A stretch of 64,000 nucleotides of DNA from Viridibacillus sp050279675 (GTDB taxonomy: Bacteria; Bacillota; Bacilli; Bacillales_A; Planococcaceae): NCBI RefSeq assembly GCF_050279675.1, contig NZ_JBNNUK010000001.1, forward strand, positions 558,001 through 622,000. Direction: 5' to 3'. The translations under genes were made by a program, and so were the position numbers. This document shows positions 33,662-42,757 of the stretch, one piece after another. Under the pieces are notes generated by a model. The model was not told the DNA's origin and ran no database searches. It saw nothing but the letters and a program-made list of their open reading frames with translations. Positions within the stretch are counted from its first letter, which is position 1. Each line of letters starts with the position of its first letter.

Positions 33662-34835
33662 TGAAATGTTATCGCAAGAAGAAATTGAAGCCCTATTAAG
33701 AGGCGAATCTCCCGAACTAGAAAATAAGAAGTCTTCTCAAATTGAATACAAAGTAGAGGAATATTTAGATGCATTATCTCAAGATGCACTAGGTGAAATC
33801 GGTAATATTTCCTTCGGTAGTTCTGCAACGGCGTTATCATCGTTACTAGGACAAAAAGTTGATATAACAACACCGACAATCAGTATGATTAATCGTGATA
33901 ATTTGGAGGAAGAGTTTCCTCATCCATATGTAGCGGTTCAAGTAGAATATACGACGGGCCTTGTGGGTATGAACTTATTGGTCATCAAACAATCTGATGC
34001 AGCAATTATTGCTGATTTAATGTTAGGTGGAGATGGTGCTAGCCCTGCAGATGAGCTTGGTGAAATTCATTTAAGTGCTGTGCAGGAAGCAATGAACCAA
34101 ATGATGGGTTCTGCTGCAACATCTATGTCTACGATCTTTAATAAAAAAGTGGACATTTCACCGCCATCAATCGATTTGATGAATATTTCTAAAAATGAAG
34201 GTAGAGATAATATTCCTGAAGAAGATTTACTTGTTAAAGTTTCTTTCCGCTTAAAAATTGGTACTTTAATAGATTCAGATATTATGCAACTACTACCTCT
34301 AGGGTTTAGTAGGAAGTTGGTTAACCAATTAATGAATCAAGATACTGAAGAAATTGCTTCAACTATGGTAGCTCCTGCACCAACACCACAGGAAGCACCA
34401 GTTCAAGCACCTCCTGTACAACAGGCACCAGTAGCACCACCTGCTCCAATGCAAGAGCAACAATATCAACAATCATATGCAATGCCTGAAAGACCAATGT
34501 ATTCACAACAGCCGGCAAATGTACAACAAGCACAATTTGCAAGCTTTGAAAATGCATCATTGAAGCAAGCAGAAGCTAGAAATTTAAATATGCTACTTGA
34601 CATACCACTGCAAGTTACTGTTGAATTAGGACGTACGAAGCGTTCCGTAAAAGAGATATTAGAGCTAGCAAGTGGATCTATTATTGAACTTGATAAACTT
34701 GCTGGTGAACCGGTTGATATTCTAGTAAATAGCCGTCTCATTGCTAAAGGAGAAGTAGTTGTAATAGACGAAAACTTCGGTGTTCGTATTACAGATATTT
34801 TGAGTAAAGCGGATCGCTTAAACAATCTAAGATAG
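33654..34835 (+). CDS. fliY: Flagellar motor switch phosphatase FliY (FliN-type)
   Basis: Gram-positive C-ring protein that combines a CheC-like CheY-P phosphatase with a FliN domain, 393 aa. It has an N-terminal CheY-P peptide (MLSQEEIEALLRG), two phosphatase centres (LGEIGNISFGSSATALSSLL and VQEAMNQMMGSAATSM), and a Pro/Gln-rich linker at about 240-300. The C-terminal SpoA domain contains VTVELGRTKRSVKEILELASGSII. In the second centre the usual E..N is seen as E-x2-N. The start is ATG 33654; TTG 33651 is an alternative. Confidence 0.95.
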   Translation: MSDEMLSQEEIEALLRGESPELENKKSSQIEYKVEEYLDALSQDALGEIGNISFGSSATALSSLLGQKVDITTPTISMINRDNLEEEFPHPYVAVQVEYTTGLVGMNLLVIKQSDAAIIADLMLGGDGASPADELGEIHLSAVQEAMNQMMGSAATSMSTIFNKKVDISPPSIDLMNISKNEGRDNIPEEDLLVKVSFRLKIGTLIDSDIMQLLPLGFSRKLVNQLMNQDTEEIASTMVAPAPTPQEAPVQAPPVQQAPVAPPAPMQEQQYQQSYAMPERPMYSQQPANVQQAQFASFENASLKQAEARNLNMLLDIPLQVTVELGRTKRSVKEILELASGSIIELDKLAGEPVDILVNSRLIAKGEVVVIDENFGVRITDILSKADRLNNLR

Positions 34836-34857
34836 ATAGTTATTGGAGGAGTTTGAC

Positions 34858-35220
34858 ATGTCTAAAAGGATTTTAATTGTGGATGACGCAGCTTTCATGC
34901 GCATGATGATCAAAGATATTTTGACGAAAAATGGTTTTGAAGTTGTGGGAGAAGCTGGTGATGGCGCCCAAGCTATTGAGAAATACAGCGAATTAAAACC
35001 AGATTTAGTAACAATGGATATTACTATGCCTGAGATGGATGGAATTGCCGCATTAAAATCTATTAAAGAAAAAGATTCAAGTGCAATTGTTATTATGTGC
35101 TCAGCAATGGGACAACAGGCAATGGTAATCGATGCAATCCAAGCAGGGGCAAAAGACTTTATCGTAAAACCTTTCCAAGCTGACCGTGTTATCGAAGCGA
35201 TCCAAAAAGCGTTAGGTTGA
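34858..35220 (+). CDS. cheY: Chemotaxis response regulator CheY
   Basis: Single receiver domain of 120 aa that carries the signal from CheA to FliM/FliY. The phosphorylation site is Asp54 (LVTMDITMPEMDG), with acidic residues Asp9/Asp10 (ILIVDDAAFMR) and the conserved Lys in FIVKPF. The start follows TTGGAGGAG. In-frame codons before 34858 have no ribosome binding site. Confidence 0.97.
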   Translation: MSKRILIVDDAAFMRMMIKDILTKNGFEVVGEAGDGAQAIEKYSELKPDLVTMDITMPEMDGIAALKSIKEKDSSAIVIMCSAMGQQAMVIDAIQAGAKDFIVKPFQADRVIEAIQKALG

Positions 35221-35225
35221 TCAAA

Positions 35226-35903
35226 ATGTTTTATAAAGCCTTATTGAAACTGATGTTGTGTGCATCATTATTAACAATTACATTTATTATTCCTATGCTA
35301 AACCCGACACCAGTTTTTGCTGAGGAGGGTGAAACGGTTGATAAATGCTTAAAAGACCCAGGTGCATGTGAAGAGGATTCAACTACAGCTGTCGATAAAA
35401 ACACACAATCGACAGCTGTCGGCTTGTCTCCATGGGATTATATTAAAATGGTCCTAGCTCTTATCTTTGTAGTAGCACTATTGTATGGAATGTTAAAATT
35501 CGTCAATAGTCGCAGCCAAAAATATCAACATAATCAATTGATGCAAAATTTAGGTGGATTATCTTTAGGCCAACAGAAATCTGTGCAGCTCTTAAAAGTA
35601 GGAGATTCGCTCTATTTGGTTGGCGTAGGTGAGGATGTACATATTCTTAAGGAAATCTCAAACGAGGTCGAAAAAGAGCGTCTAATGACCTTATATAACG
35701 ATAAACAAGAATTTGCAAATCAAGTTCCATATATTGCAGACCTTTTTACTAGTTTCAAAGAAAAAGTACGACCTTCATCGAAAGTAGATGAGAAGCCAAA
35801 CGAAGAATTCAAAGATCTATTTCAACAAAAAATCTCGAAAATAAAATCTGAACGTAGTCAAGATTTGAATGAGTGGAAGCAAAAGGAGAGCGATAAAGAA
35901 TGA
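35226..35903 (+). CDS. fliO: Flagellar biosynthesis protein FliO (FliZ)
   Basis: Export-gate assembly factor for FliP, 225 aa from this start. It has a predicted signal peptide ending near PTPVFA-EEG, an acidic Thr-rich extracytoplasmic stretch with two cysteines, and one membrane helix (YIKMVLALIFVVALLYGML). A FliO-type domain follows (GGLSLGQQKSVQLLKVGDSLYLVGVG), then a charged tail. The start is uncertain: ATG 35226 is called, but TTG 35217, overlapping the cheY stop, is also possible. Both have weak ribosome binding sites. Confidence 0.9.
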   Translation: MFYKALLKLMLCASLLTITFIIPMLNPTPVFAEEGETVDKCLKDPGACEEDSTTAVDKNTQSTAVGLSPWDYIKMVLALIFVVALLYGMLKFVNSRSQKYQHNQLMQNLGGLSLGQQKSVQLLKVGDSLYLVGVGEDVHILKEISNEVEKERLMTLYNDKQEFANQVPYIADLFTSFKEKVRPSSKVDEKPNEEFKDLFQQKISKIKSERSQDLNEWKQKESDKE

Positions 35904-36565
35904 GTGATTTAGTTAATTATTTCTCAGGCAGCGATCCATCCAATGTTTCTACTTCTGTAAAACTGATGTTAATGCTAACAGTCTTATCATTAGCACCAAG
36001 TATATTAATACTAATGACATCTTTTACAAGGATTGTTATAGTCCTTTCGTTCGTACGTACAGCTTTAGCTACACAGCAAATGCCTCCAAACCAAGTAATC
36101 GTTGGATTGGCACTTTTTTTAACATTTTTTATCATGGCACCAACATTCCAAGAAGTGAATAAAGAAGCATTACAGCCTCTTTTTGATGAGAAAATCACAT
36201 TGGATGAAGCTTACGAAAAAGCGAGTGGGCCATTTAAAGACTTTATGAGTCAGCATACAAGGCAGAAGGATTTAGATTTGTTTTTAAAATATTCTGGTGC
36301 AGAACGTCCTGAAACAGTTCAGGATATTTCATTAACTACTTTAGTACCTGCTTTTGCGTTAAGTGAGATTAAAACTGCTTTTCAAATTGGTTTCATGATT
36401 TTCATACCATTCCTTGTAATCGATATGATTGTTGCAAGTGTATTAATGTCTATGGGTATGATGATGCTACCGCCAGTTATGATTTCACTGCCATTTAAAA
36501 TCCTATTGTTTGTACTTGTAGATGGCTGGTATCTTGTAATGAAATCATTGCTGCAAAGCTTTTAG
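35900..36565 (+). CDS. fliP: Flagellar export gate protein FliP
   Basis: Core membrane protein of the FliPQR export channel, 221 aa with four hydrophobic segments. The conserved MTSFTRIVIVLSFVRTAL, QMPPNQVIVGLALFLTFF and LVIDMIVASVLMSMGMMMLPP motifs are present. The short Gram-positive form starts close to the first mature segment. The start overlaps the fliO stop by 4 bp. Confidence 0.97.
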   Translation: MSDLVNYFSGSDPSNVSTSVKLMLMLTVLSLAPSILILMTSFTRIVIVLSFVRTALATQQMPPNQVIVGLALFLTFFIMAPTFQEVNKEALQPLFDEKITLDEAYEKASGPFKDFMSQHTRQKDLDLFLKYSGAERPETVQDISLTTLVPAFALSEIKTAFQIGFMIFIPFLVIDMIVASVLMSMGMMMLPPVMISLPFKILLFVLVDGWYLVMKSLLQSF

Positions 36566-36578
36566 GGGATGAATCAAT

Positions 36579-36848
36579 ATGACAGGTGAAATGGTCATTT
36601 CAGTTGCAGAACGTGCGATCATGGTTGTCCTACTTACTTCAGGGCCTTTATTACTAATCGCTTTAATTACTGGTTTGGCGGTCAGCATTTTCCAAGCAAC
36701 GACACAAATTCAAGAGCAAACGCTTGCGTTTGTGCCGAAAATTATTGCTGTTTTAGTAGGTATTGTGTTTTTTGGACCTTGGATGCTTACGCAAGTGACT
36801 TCGTATGCAACAGATATTTTTGAAAATTTACTGCGATATGTAGGGTGA
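36579..36848 (+). CDS. fliQ: Flagellar export gate protein FliQ
   Basis: 89-aa protein with two membrane helices and the motif ALITGLAVSIFQATTQIQEQTLAFVPKI (split over about 30-57), part of the FliPQR channel. It lies between fliP and fliR with short gaps of 13 and 4 nt. Confidence 0.97.
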   Translation: MTGEMVISVAERAIMVVLLTSGPLLLIALITGLAVSIFQATTQIQEQTLAFVPKIIAVLVGIVFFGPWMLTQVTSYATDIFENLLRYVG

Positions 36849-36852
36849 GCGA

Positions 36853-37629
36853 ATGGAAGAACTAGTACCAAAAGTAACGGTGTTCCTTCTCATTCTAGTG
36901 CGAATTTCGGCATTTTTTATAACGGTCCCCTTGTTTTCTTATAAAACAATCCCGTCCAAAATGCGACTTACATTAGCGGCAGTAATTGCATGGATGATGT
37001 ACTACACAATTGACGTTACTCCTATGGAAGTAAACGGGGAATACATATTATTGGTAATAAAAGAAGCCATGGTTGGTTTAATTATCGGTTTAATTGCTTA
37101 TATAATTATGTCAGCTATCCAAATAGCAGGAAGTTTCATAGACTTCCAAATGGGTTTTGCTATTGCGAATATTATAGATCCACAGACAGGGGCACAAAGC
37201 CCCCTCTTAGGACAATTCTTTAATACTCTGGCATTGCTAGTGTTGCTAGGTACCAATGGTCATCATTTACTATTGGATGGTATTTATTATAGTTATGAAT
37301 ACTTACCAATTGGTGAAATGTGGCCATCCTTTGGATCGGAAAATTCCACTGACTTTATTATTAAAATGTTTGCTACAGTGTTTGGTATTGCTTTTCAAAT
37401 GGCTATCCCAATTGTTGCTACTTTATTCTTAGTTGATATTGCTTTAGGGATAACAGCTAGAACAGTTCCGCAGTTGAATATTTTTGTGGTTGGTTTTCCA
37501 ATCAAAATTGGTGTGAGTTTTCTTGTTCTTGTAACAATGATGGGTGTAATGGTAGCAGTTATTCAAAAGTTATTTAATATTATGATTGTTAGTATGCGTG
37601 ATTTTATGGTTCTAATAGGTGGTGGATAA
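36853..37629 (+). CDS. fliR: Flagellar export gate protein FliR
   Basis: Polytopic protein of 258 aa with about six membrane segments that completes the FliPQR core. Recognisable parts are RISAFFITVPLFSYKTIPSKMRL, KEAMVGLIIGLI and the loop AGSFIDFQMGFAIANIIDP. flhB begins 1 nt after its stop. Confidence 0.96.
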   Translation: MEELVPKVTVFLLILVRISAFFITVPLFSYKTIPSKMRLTLAAVIAWMMYYTIDVTPMEVNGEYILLVIKEAMVGLIIGLIAYIIMSAIQIAGSFIDFQMGFAIANIIDPQTGAQSPLLGQFFNTLALLVLLGTNGHHLLLDGIYYSYEYLPIGEMWPSFGSENSTDFIIKMFATVFGIAFQMAIPIVATLFLVDIALGITARTVPQLNIFVVGFPIKIGVSFLVLVTMMGVMVAVIQKLFNIMIVSMRDFMVLIGGG

Positions 37630-37630
37630 G

Positions 37631-38716
37631 ATGCAATATATTCGTCTTGACTTACAATTTTTTGCGGGAGAAAAAACTGAAAAAGCAACGCCTAAGAAAA
37701 GATTAGATGCCCGAAAAAAAGGTCAAGTATTAAAAAGTCAGGATGTTACAAGTGCAATTGTCCTCCTATCTGTTTTTTTATTCTTATTATTTGGCGCAGC
37801 ATCTATGCGAGATAGCATCATGGCGTTTTTTAAACAAACATTTAGTCGATACTTGTTAGTTGAATCTATTTCGATTAGCTCAGTTATGGAAGTCTATAAA
37901 GAAGTCATGATTGAGATGGCATTTGTCTTATTACCAATCATGGTGATTGCGGTAATTGCTAGTCTCGCTGGAAATTTCCTTCAATTTGGATTACTTTTTA
38001 CAACAGAGTCATTAAAATTTGATTTAAAGAAGATTGATCCAATTAAAGGCTTAAAACGGATGTTCTCAATGAGAGCTATTATTGAGTTATTAAAATCAGT
38101 TTTAAAAATAACCTTTATCGGATCAGTTACAACAGTTATTCTTCTCATGAATATAGATGATGTACTAAGTTTGTCTTTTAAATCTCCGTGGGTCACTTTA
38201 ATAACTGTTGGAAAATTAACAGTAATAATGGGGATTGCAGCTTCATTTACATTGTTTTGTGTGGCAATCTTGGATTATTTCTATCAGAAGTTTGATTATG
38301 AAAAAAACTTAAAAATGTCCAAGCAGGATATTAAAGATGAATATAAAAATACTGAGGGTGACCCCCTTATAAAATCAAAAATAAAACAACGTCAACGTGA
38401 AATGGCTATGCGTCGTATGATGTCGGAAGTACCTAAAGCGGACGTGGTTATTACCAATCCAACCCATTATGCAATTGCACTGCAGTATGATGATGAAAGT
38501 ATGGATGCGCCAAAAGTTGTTGCTAAGGGGACCGACTTTATCGCACAAAAGATTAAATTAATTGCCAAAGAAAATGATGTTGTGATGGTGGAAAATAGAC
38601 CGTTGGCTAGAGCAATGTACGATCAAGTGGAAGTTGGGGGCCGCATCCCAGACGAGTTTTTCAAAGCGGTTGCGGAAGTTTTAGCTTATGTATACCGTAT
38701 TAAACGCAAAATTTAA
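37631..38716 (+). CDS. flhB: Flagellar export switch protein FlhB
   Basis: Export-gate protein that changes specificity from hook to filament substrates after autocleavage, 361 aa. The N-terminus LDLQFFAGEKTEKATPKKR precedes four membrane helices (about 40-215). The autocleavage motif NPTH is at residues 276-279, followed by the cytoplasmic fragment APKVVAKG... FFKAVAEVLAYVYRIK. The start at 37631 follows AGGTGGTGG; a GTG at 37619 lies inside fliR. Compare the free fragment YlqH at 9621. Confidence 0.97.
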   Translation: MQYIRLDLQFFAGEKTEKATPKKRLDARKKGQVLKSQDVTSAIVLLSVFLFLLFGAASMRDSIMAFFKQTFSRYLLVESISISSVMEVYKEVMIEMAFVLLPIMVIAVIASLAGNFLQFGLLFTTESLKFDLKKIDPIKGLKRMFSMRAIIELLKSVLKITFIGSVTTVILLMNIDDVLSLSFKSPWVTLITVGKLTVIMGIAASFTLFCVAILDYFYQKFDYEKNLKMSKQDIKDEYKNTEGDPLIKSKIKQRQREMAMRRMMSEVPKADVVITNPTHYAIALQYDDESMDAPKVVAKGTDFIAQKIKLIAKENDVVMVENRPLARAMYDQVEVGGRIPDEFFKAVAEVLAYVYRIKRKI

Positions 38717-38739
38717 AGTTTTAAGCAGGAGGGACAAGT

Positions 38740-40773
38740 ATGAAAATTCGCGACATAGGGGTATTATCGGCAGTTATTTTAATTGTAGCGATGCTCATTA
38801 TCCCTCTACCTCCGTGGATGTTAAGCTTTCTCATTATTATTAATATATCGCTAGCGTTATTAGTTTTATTAACAGCTATGAACATGCAAGAGGCACTTCA
38901 ATTTTCAATATTCCCATCATTACTTTTATTACTTACATTGTTTCGCTTAGGATTAAACGTTTCGACAACCCGAGCAATTTTAAGTGGTGGTGAAGCTGGG
39001 AATGTAGTTGAAACATTTGGAACATTTGTTGTAGGTGGAAATATTCTTGTCGGTTTAGTAGTGTTCGTAATTTTGATTATCATTCAGTTTATTGTTATTA
39101 CTAAAGGGTCTGAGCGTGTTTCTGAAGTTGCTGCCCGTTTTACATTGGATGCGATGCCAGGTAAGCAAATGGCGATTGATGCCGATTTAAATGCAGGATT
39201 AATTTCTGAAACAGAAGCTCGTCAAAGACGTGAAAAAGTAAGTAATGAGGCCGATTTCTACGGAGCTATGGACGGTGCCACAAAATTTGTTAAAGGGGAC
39301 GCCATTGCAGGTATTATTATCGTTATCATTAACCTACTTGTAGGAATGATTATCGGCGTTGTGCAAATGGATTTAGAGTTCTCTGAAGCAGTGCATCTTT
39401 TCTCTACTTTAACAGTAGGTGACGGTTTAGTGTCGCAAATTCCAGCACTATTAATTTCCACAGCAACAGGTATTGTAGTTACGCGAGCAGCTTCTGATGG
39501 TAATTTAAGCACAGATATTACAGGGCAATTGCTTGCTAATCCAAAGTTGTTGTATATTGCAGCAGCTACAATCTTTCTGTTAGGAATTGTAACGCCAATT
39601 GAATTAATTTATACAGTTCCATTAGCTGGGCTACTTGCATTCGTAGCATACCGTATAAGTCATAAAAAACAAGAAGAAATTGAAGAATTACAAGAAATTG
39701 AAGAAGAAGTGGTTACTGATAATCTGAAAAGTCCGGAAAATGTCATTAATTTATTGAACGTTGATCCGATTGAATTTGAATTTGGTTATGGATTAATTCC
39801 ATTAGTAGATGCAGCACAAGGTGGGGATTTATTAGATCGTGTTGTAATGATTCGACGACAACTTGCGCTTGAGTTAGGAATTGTCATACCGGTTGTTCGT
39901 ATTCGAGATAATATTCAATTACAACCGAATGAATATCGTATTAAAATTAAAGGGAACGAACTTGCGCAGGGTGAACTATTATTAGATCACTACTTAGCAA
40001 TGAGTCCTGGGGATGATGACTCGATTGAAGGAATCGATACAGTGGAGCCCTCATTTGGTCTACCTGCAAAATGGATTACTGACCAAGTGAAAGAGGAAGC
40101 TGAAATGCTTGGTTATACAGTAGTGGATCCGCCTAGTGTTGTTTCTACTCATTTAACTGAAATTATTCGTGCAAACGCTTCAGACTTACTTGGTCGCCAA
40201 GAAACAAAACAATTAATCGATCATTTAAGAGAATCAGCACCAATTTTAGTAGAAGAGTTAACACCAACCCCATTATCAATCGGTGAGATTCAAAAAGTAT
40301 TGGCGAAATTGTTAGAAGAAAATGTTTCAGTTCGCAATTTACCAATCATTTTCGAGACATTAGCAGATTATTCAAAGTTAACATCAGATGTGGATGTTCT
40401 TACTGAGTATGTCCGCCAAGCACTTGCTCGTCAAATTACTACTCAGCATGCAGGCAGTCAGCCAGAGCTAAAAGTATTAACTGTGGCTGCTAAAGTGGAA
40501 AAAATGATTGCAGATAGTATTCAACAAACGGATCACGGAAATTATTTAGCGATGGATCCACAAGATTCTCAAGCGATACTAGAATCTATTGCAAGAGAAA
40601 TAGAGCGTATTGCATTCTTTGAACAATCTCCGGTGATCTTATGTTCACCAGCTGTTCGAATGTACCTACGACAATTGACAGAGAGATATTTCCCTCAAAT
40701 TCCAATTCTTTCGTATAATGAACTGGAAGCATCGATTGAGATCCAAAGTGTTGGGGTGGTGAATGTTGAATGA
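38740..40773 (+). CDS. flhA: Flagellar export protein FlhA
   Basis: Largest export-gate component, 677 aa. The N-terminal half has about eight membrane helices and the FHIPEP-type cytoplasmic loop (RFTLDAMPGKQMAIDADLNAG split around residues 140-160). The C-terminal half is the cytosolic docking platform for export chaperones (from about 330). The start follows GGAGGGACA. It overlaps flhF by 4 bp. Confidence 0.97.
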   Translation: MKIRDIGVLSAVILIVAMLIIPLPPWMLSFLIIINISLALLVLLTAMNMQEALQFSIFPSLLLLLTLFRLGLNVSTTRAILSGGEAGNVVETFGTFVVGGNILVGLVVFVILIIIQFIVITKGSERVSEVAARFTLDAMPGKQMAIDADLNAGLISETEARQRREKVSNEADFYGAMDGATKFVKGDAIAGIIIVIINLLVGMIIGVVQMDLEFSEAVHLFSTLTVGDGLVSQIPALLISTATGIVVTRAASDGNLSTDITGQLLANPKLLYIAAATIFLLGIVTPIELIYTVPLAGLLAFVAYRISHKKQEEIEELQEIEEEVVTDNLKSPENVINLLNVDPIEFEFGYGLIPLVDAAQGGDLLDRVVMIRRQLALELGIVIPVVRIRDNIQLQPNEYRIKIKGNELAQGELLLDHYLAMSPGDDDSIEGIDTVEPSFGLPAKWITDQVKEEAEMLGYTVVDPPSVVSTHLTEIIRANASDLLGRQETKQLIDHLRESAPILVEELTPTPLSIGEIQKVLAKLLEENVSVRNLPIIFETLADYSKLTSDVDVLTEYVRQALARQITTQHAGSQPELKVLTVAAKVEKMIADSIQQTDHGNYLAMDPQDSQAILESIAREIERIAFFEQSPVILCSPAVRMYLRQLTERYFPQIPILSYNELEASIEIQSVGVVNVE

Positions 40774-41888
40774 AAATGAAAAAATATGTAGCACCGTCAA
40801 TGCCAGCCGCAATGAAAAAAGTTCGTGCTGATTTTGGTGATGATGCAGTCATTGTTAATTCTAAAGTAGTGTATTCAAAAGGTTTTTTAGGATTATTTAA
40901 AAAGAAAAGTATTGAAGTGGTAGCAGGGCTAGATCGCGCAGAAGTAAGACAATCTGCGCCTCTTCTAGCTCCAGTTCAGCCTTTGATTGAAAAAAGTATT
41001 CATTCAGATCAAAATTCTGAAGAAATCAAAAAGGAAATAGCTGATTTGAAATTACTTATGCAATCAATGCAACGACACTCTGTAGGGGCCCAGTATCCAG
41101 ATGAACTCTTACCTCTTATTGAACAACTAGAGAAACAGGAGCTAAATCAAGAGCTTGTCACATGTATTGGTGATGAGCTTTTTGCAATTATAAAAAATAG
41201 TAAAGGAGATTTATCGCAAGAGGAGCTTTTCAATCTTGCAAAAGAATCTCTTGTAGCTAATATTGAGCAGCTTCCTTTCGGTGGTATTTCTTATGAAAAA
41301 AAATATATAAACGTTTTAGGACCAACTGGAGTTGGTAAAACAACGACAATTGCTAAAATGGCTGCTAGAGCAGTACTCGAGAAGAAACAAAAAATAGGTT
41401 TCATTACAACTGATACGTATAGAATTGCTGCAATTGAACAGTTGAAAACGTATGCGAATTTACTGCAAGCACCTGTAGAGATTGTTTACAACAAACAAGA
41501 CTATGAACATGCGTTAGAAAAATTTGATCATCTAGATTTAATCTTTATTGATACAGCTGGGCGAAACTATAAAGAAGTAAAGTACGTAGAAGATTTACGA
41601 GAATTAATGAATTTTGAACAGAATATGGAAAGCTTTTTAGTCCTATCAATGACATCAAAAGAGCGAGATATGGAAACGATTATTCAACAATTTTTGGAAT
41701 TTCCTATTACTAAACTAATATTCACTAAGCTTGATGAAACAAATTCTATTGGCTCAATGATTAATTTAATGGTTAAATATAATAAAGGACTTGCTTACTA
41801 TACAACTGGTCAAGAAGTACCAGAGGATATTGAGGAGGCCTCTTTTGAAAGTGTAGTTGAATTGTTCTTTCAAGGAGATAGGAAATGA
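40770..41888 (+). CDS. flhF: Flagellar placement GTPase FlhF
   Basis: SRP-type GTPase that sets flagellar position, 372 aa. A basic N-terminal B domain (MKMKKYVAPSMPAAMKKVRADFG) is followed by a helical N domain and the G domain: GPTGVGKTT (184-192), DTYRIAAIEQLK, DTAGR and TKLDE. It overlaps flhA and flhG by 4 bp each. It shares its fold with the Ffh and FtsY encoded earlier in this window. Confidence 0.97.
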   Translation: MKMKKYVAPSMPAAMKKVRADFGDDAVIVNSKVVYSKGFLGLFKKKSIEVVAGLDRAEVRQSAPLLAPVQPLIEKSIHSDQNSEEIKKEIADLKLLMQSMQRHSVGAQYPDELLPLIEQLEKQELNQELVTCIGDELFAIIKNSKGDLSQEELFNLAKESLVANIEQLPFGGISYEKKYINVLGPTGVGKTTTIAKMAARAVLEKKQKIGFITTDTYRIAAIEQLKTYANLLQAPVEIVYNKQDYEHALEKFDHLDLIFIDTAGRNYKEVKYVEDLRELMNFEQNMESFLVLSMTSKERDMETIIQQFLEFPITKLIFTKLDETNSIGSMINLMVKYNKGLAYYTTGQEVPEDIEEASFESVVELFFQGDRK

Positions 41889-42757
41889 GAGATCAAGCAG
41901 AATCTTTAAGAATGTATATGTTGCGAAGCCAGGGATTAATAGGGAAATCTATTGCAGTTGTAAGTGGTAAAGGTGGCGTTGGAAAAAGCAATTTCACAAC
42001 GAATTTTTCTAATACTTTAGCCTCCCATGGTAAAAAAGTTGTCATTGTTGATATGGATATCGGAATGGGTAATATTCATATTCTTTTAGGTGAAAGCGCA
42101 AGGAAAAGTTTAAAGGACTATTTACAGGGAGATTGTTCATTACAAGAGGTTATTTTTGAGGGGCCTAATGGTTTGCAATATATTTCAGGCGGTACGGGTA
42201 TGAATGGGCTAATGGAATGGTCTGAAAAAATGTTTAATCGTTTGATTGAAGCATTCGAAGTGCTGCAAAAGTCAGTTGATTACATAGTGTTTGATATGGG
42301 AGCAGGAGCAACTAATTGGTCTTTAGATTTGTTAGTCGCAGTTGAAGATATTATTGTCATTTCTACTACTGAGCCAACATCAATTACAGATGCTTATTCT
42401 ATGATGAAATATATTCACTATAGAGATTCAGAAAAAAAGTTTTATCTTCTTTGTAATCGTACTTTGGATCAAGAAGAAGGTCCTGATGCCCTTAGGCGTT
42501 TAAGCCATGCTATGTCACGATTTTTGTCAAAAGAAGTCACTGTATTAGGGTCTTTACCTGAAGATCCACTTGTAAGACAAGCTGTTCGCAAACAAGTTCC
42601 CTTTTCAATTTTATTTCCAAATGCTCCAATCACGAAAACGTTACGAGATATAACTTATCGTTATATGGAAGATTGCATTGAAGAAGTACATGCACCTGCT
42701 CAGACGAATAAGTTTTTGTCTAAATTGAAAAGTATTTTTTCGAAAGGTCGTGATTAG
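41885..42757 (+). CDS. flhG: Flagellar number regulator FlhG (YlxH)
   Basis: MinD-like ATPase that limits and patterns flagella and stimulates FlhF, 290 aa. The FlhF-activating peptide DQAESLR is at residues 3-9. The deviant Walker A is SGKGGVGKS (27-35), and VIVDMDIGMGNIHILLG and FDMGAG follow. A C-terminal amphipathic tail ends in KFLSKLKSIFSKG, fitting membrane association. cheB starts at the next base. Confidence 0.97.
   Translation: MRDQAESLRMYMLRSQGLIGKSIAVVSGKGGVGKSNFTTNFSNTLASHGKKVVIVDMDIGMGNIHILLGESARKSLKDYLQGDCSLQEVIFEGPNGLQYISGGTGMNGLMEWSEKMFNRLIEAFEVLQKSVDYIVFDMGAGATNWSLDLLVAVEDIIVISTTEPTSITDAYSMMKYIHYRDSEKKFYLLCNRTLDQEEGPDALRRLSHAMSRFLSKEVTVLGSLPEDPLVRQAVRKQVPFSILFPNAPITKTLRDITYRYMEDCIEEVHAPAQTNKFLSKLKSIFSKGRD

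Noticed and set aside
34363..34560. Minus-strand frame over the fliY linker
   Set aside because: Produced by the low-complexity Pro/Gln codons of the fliY linker; no independent gene signals.
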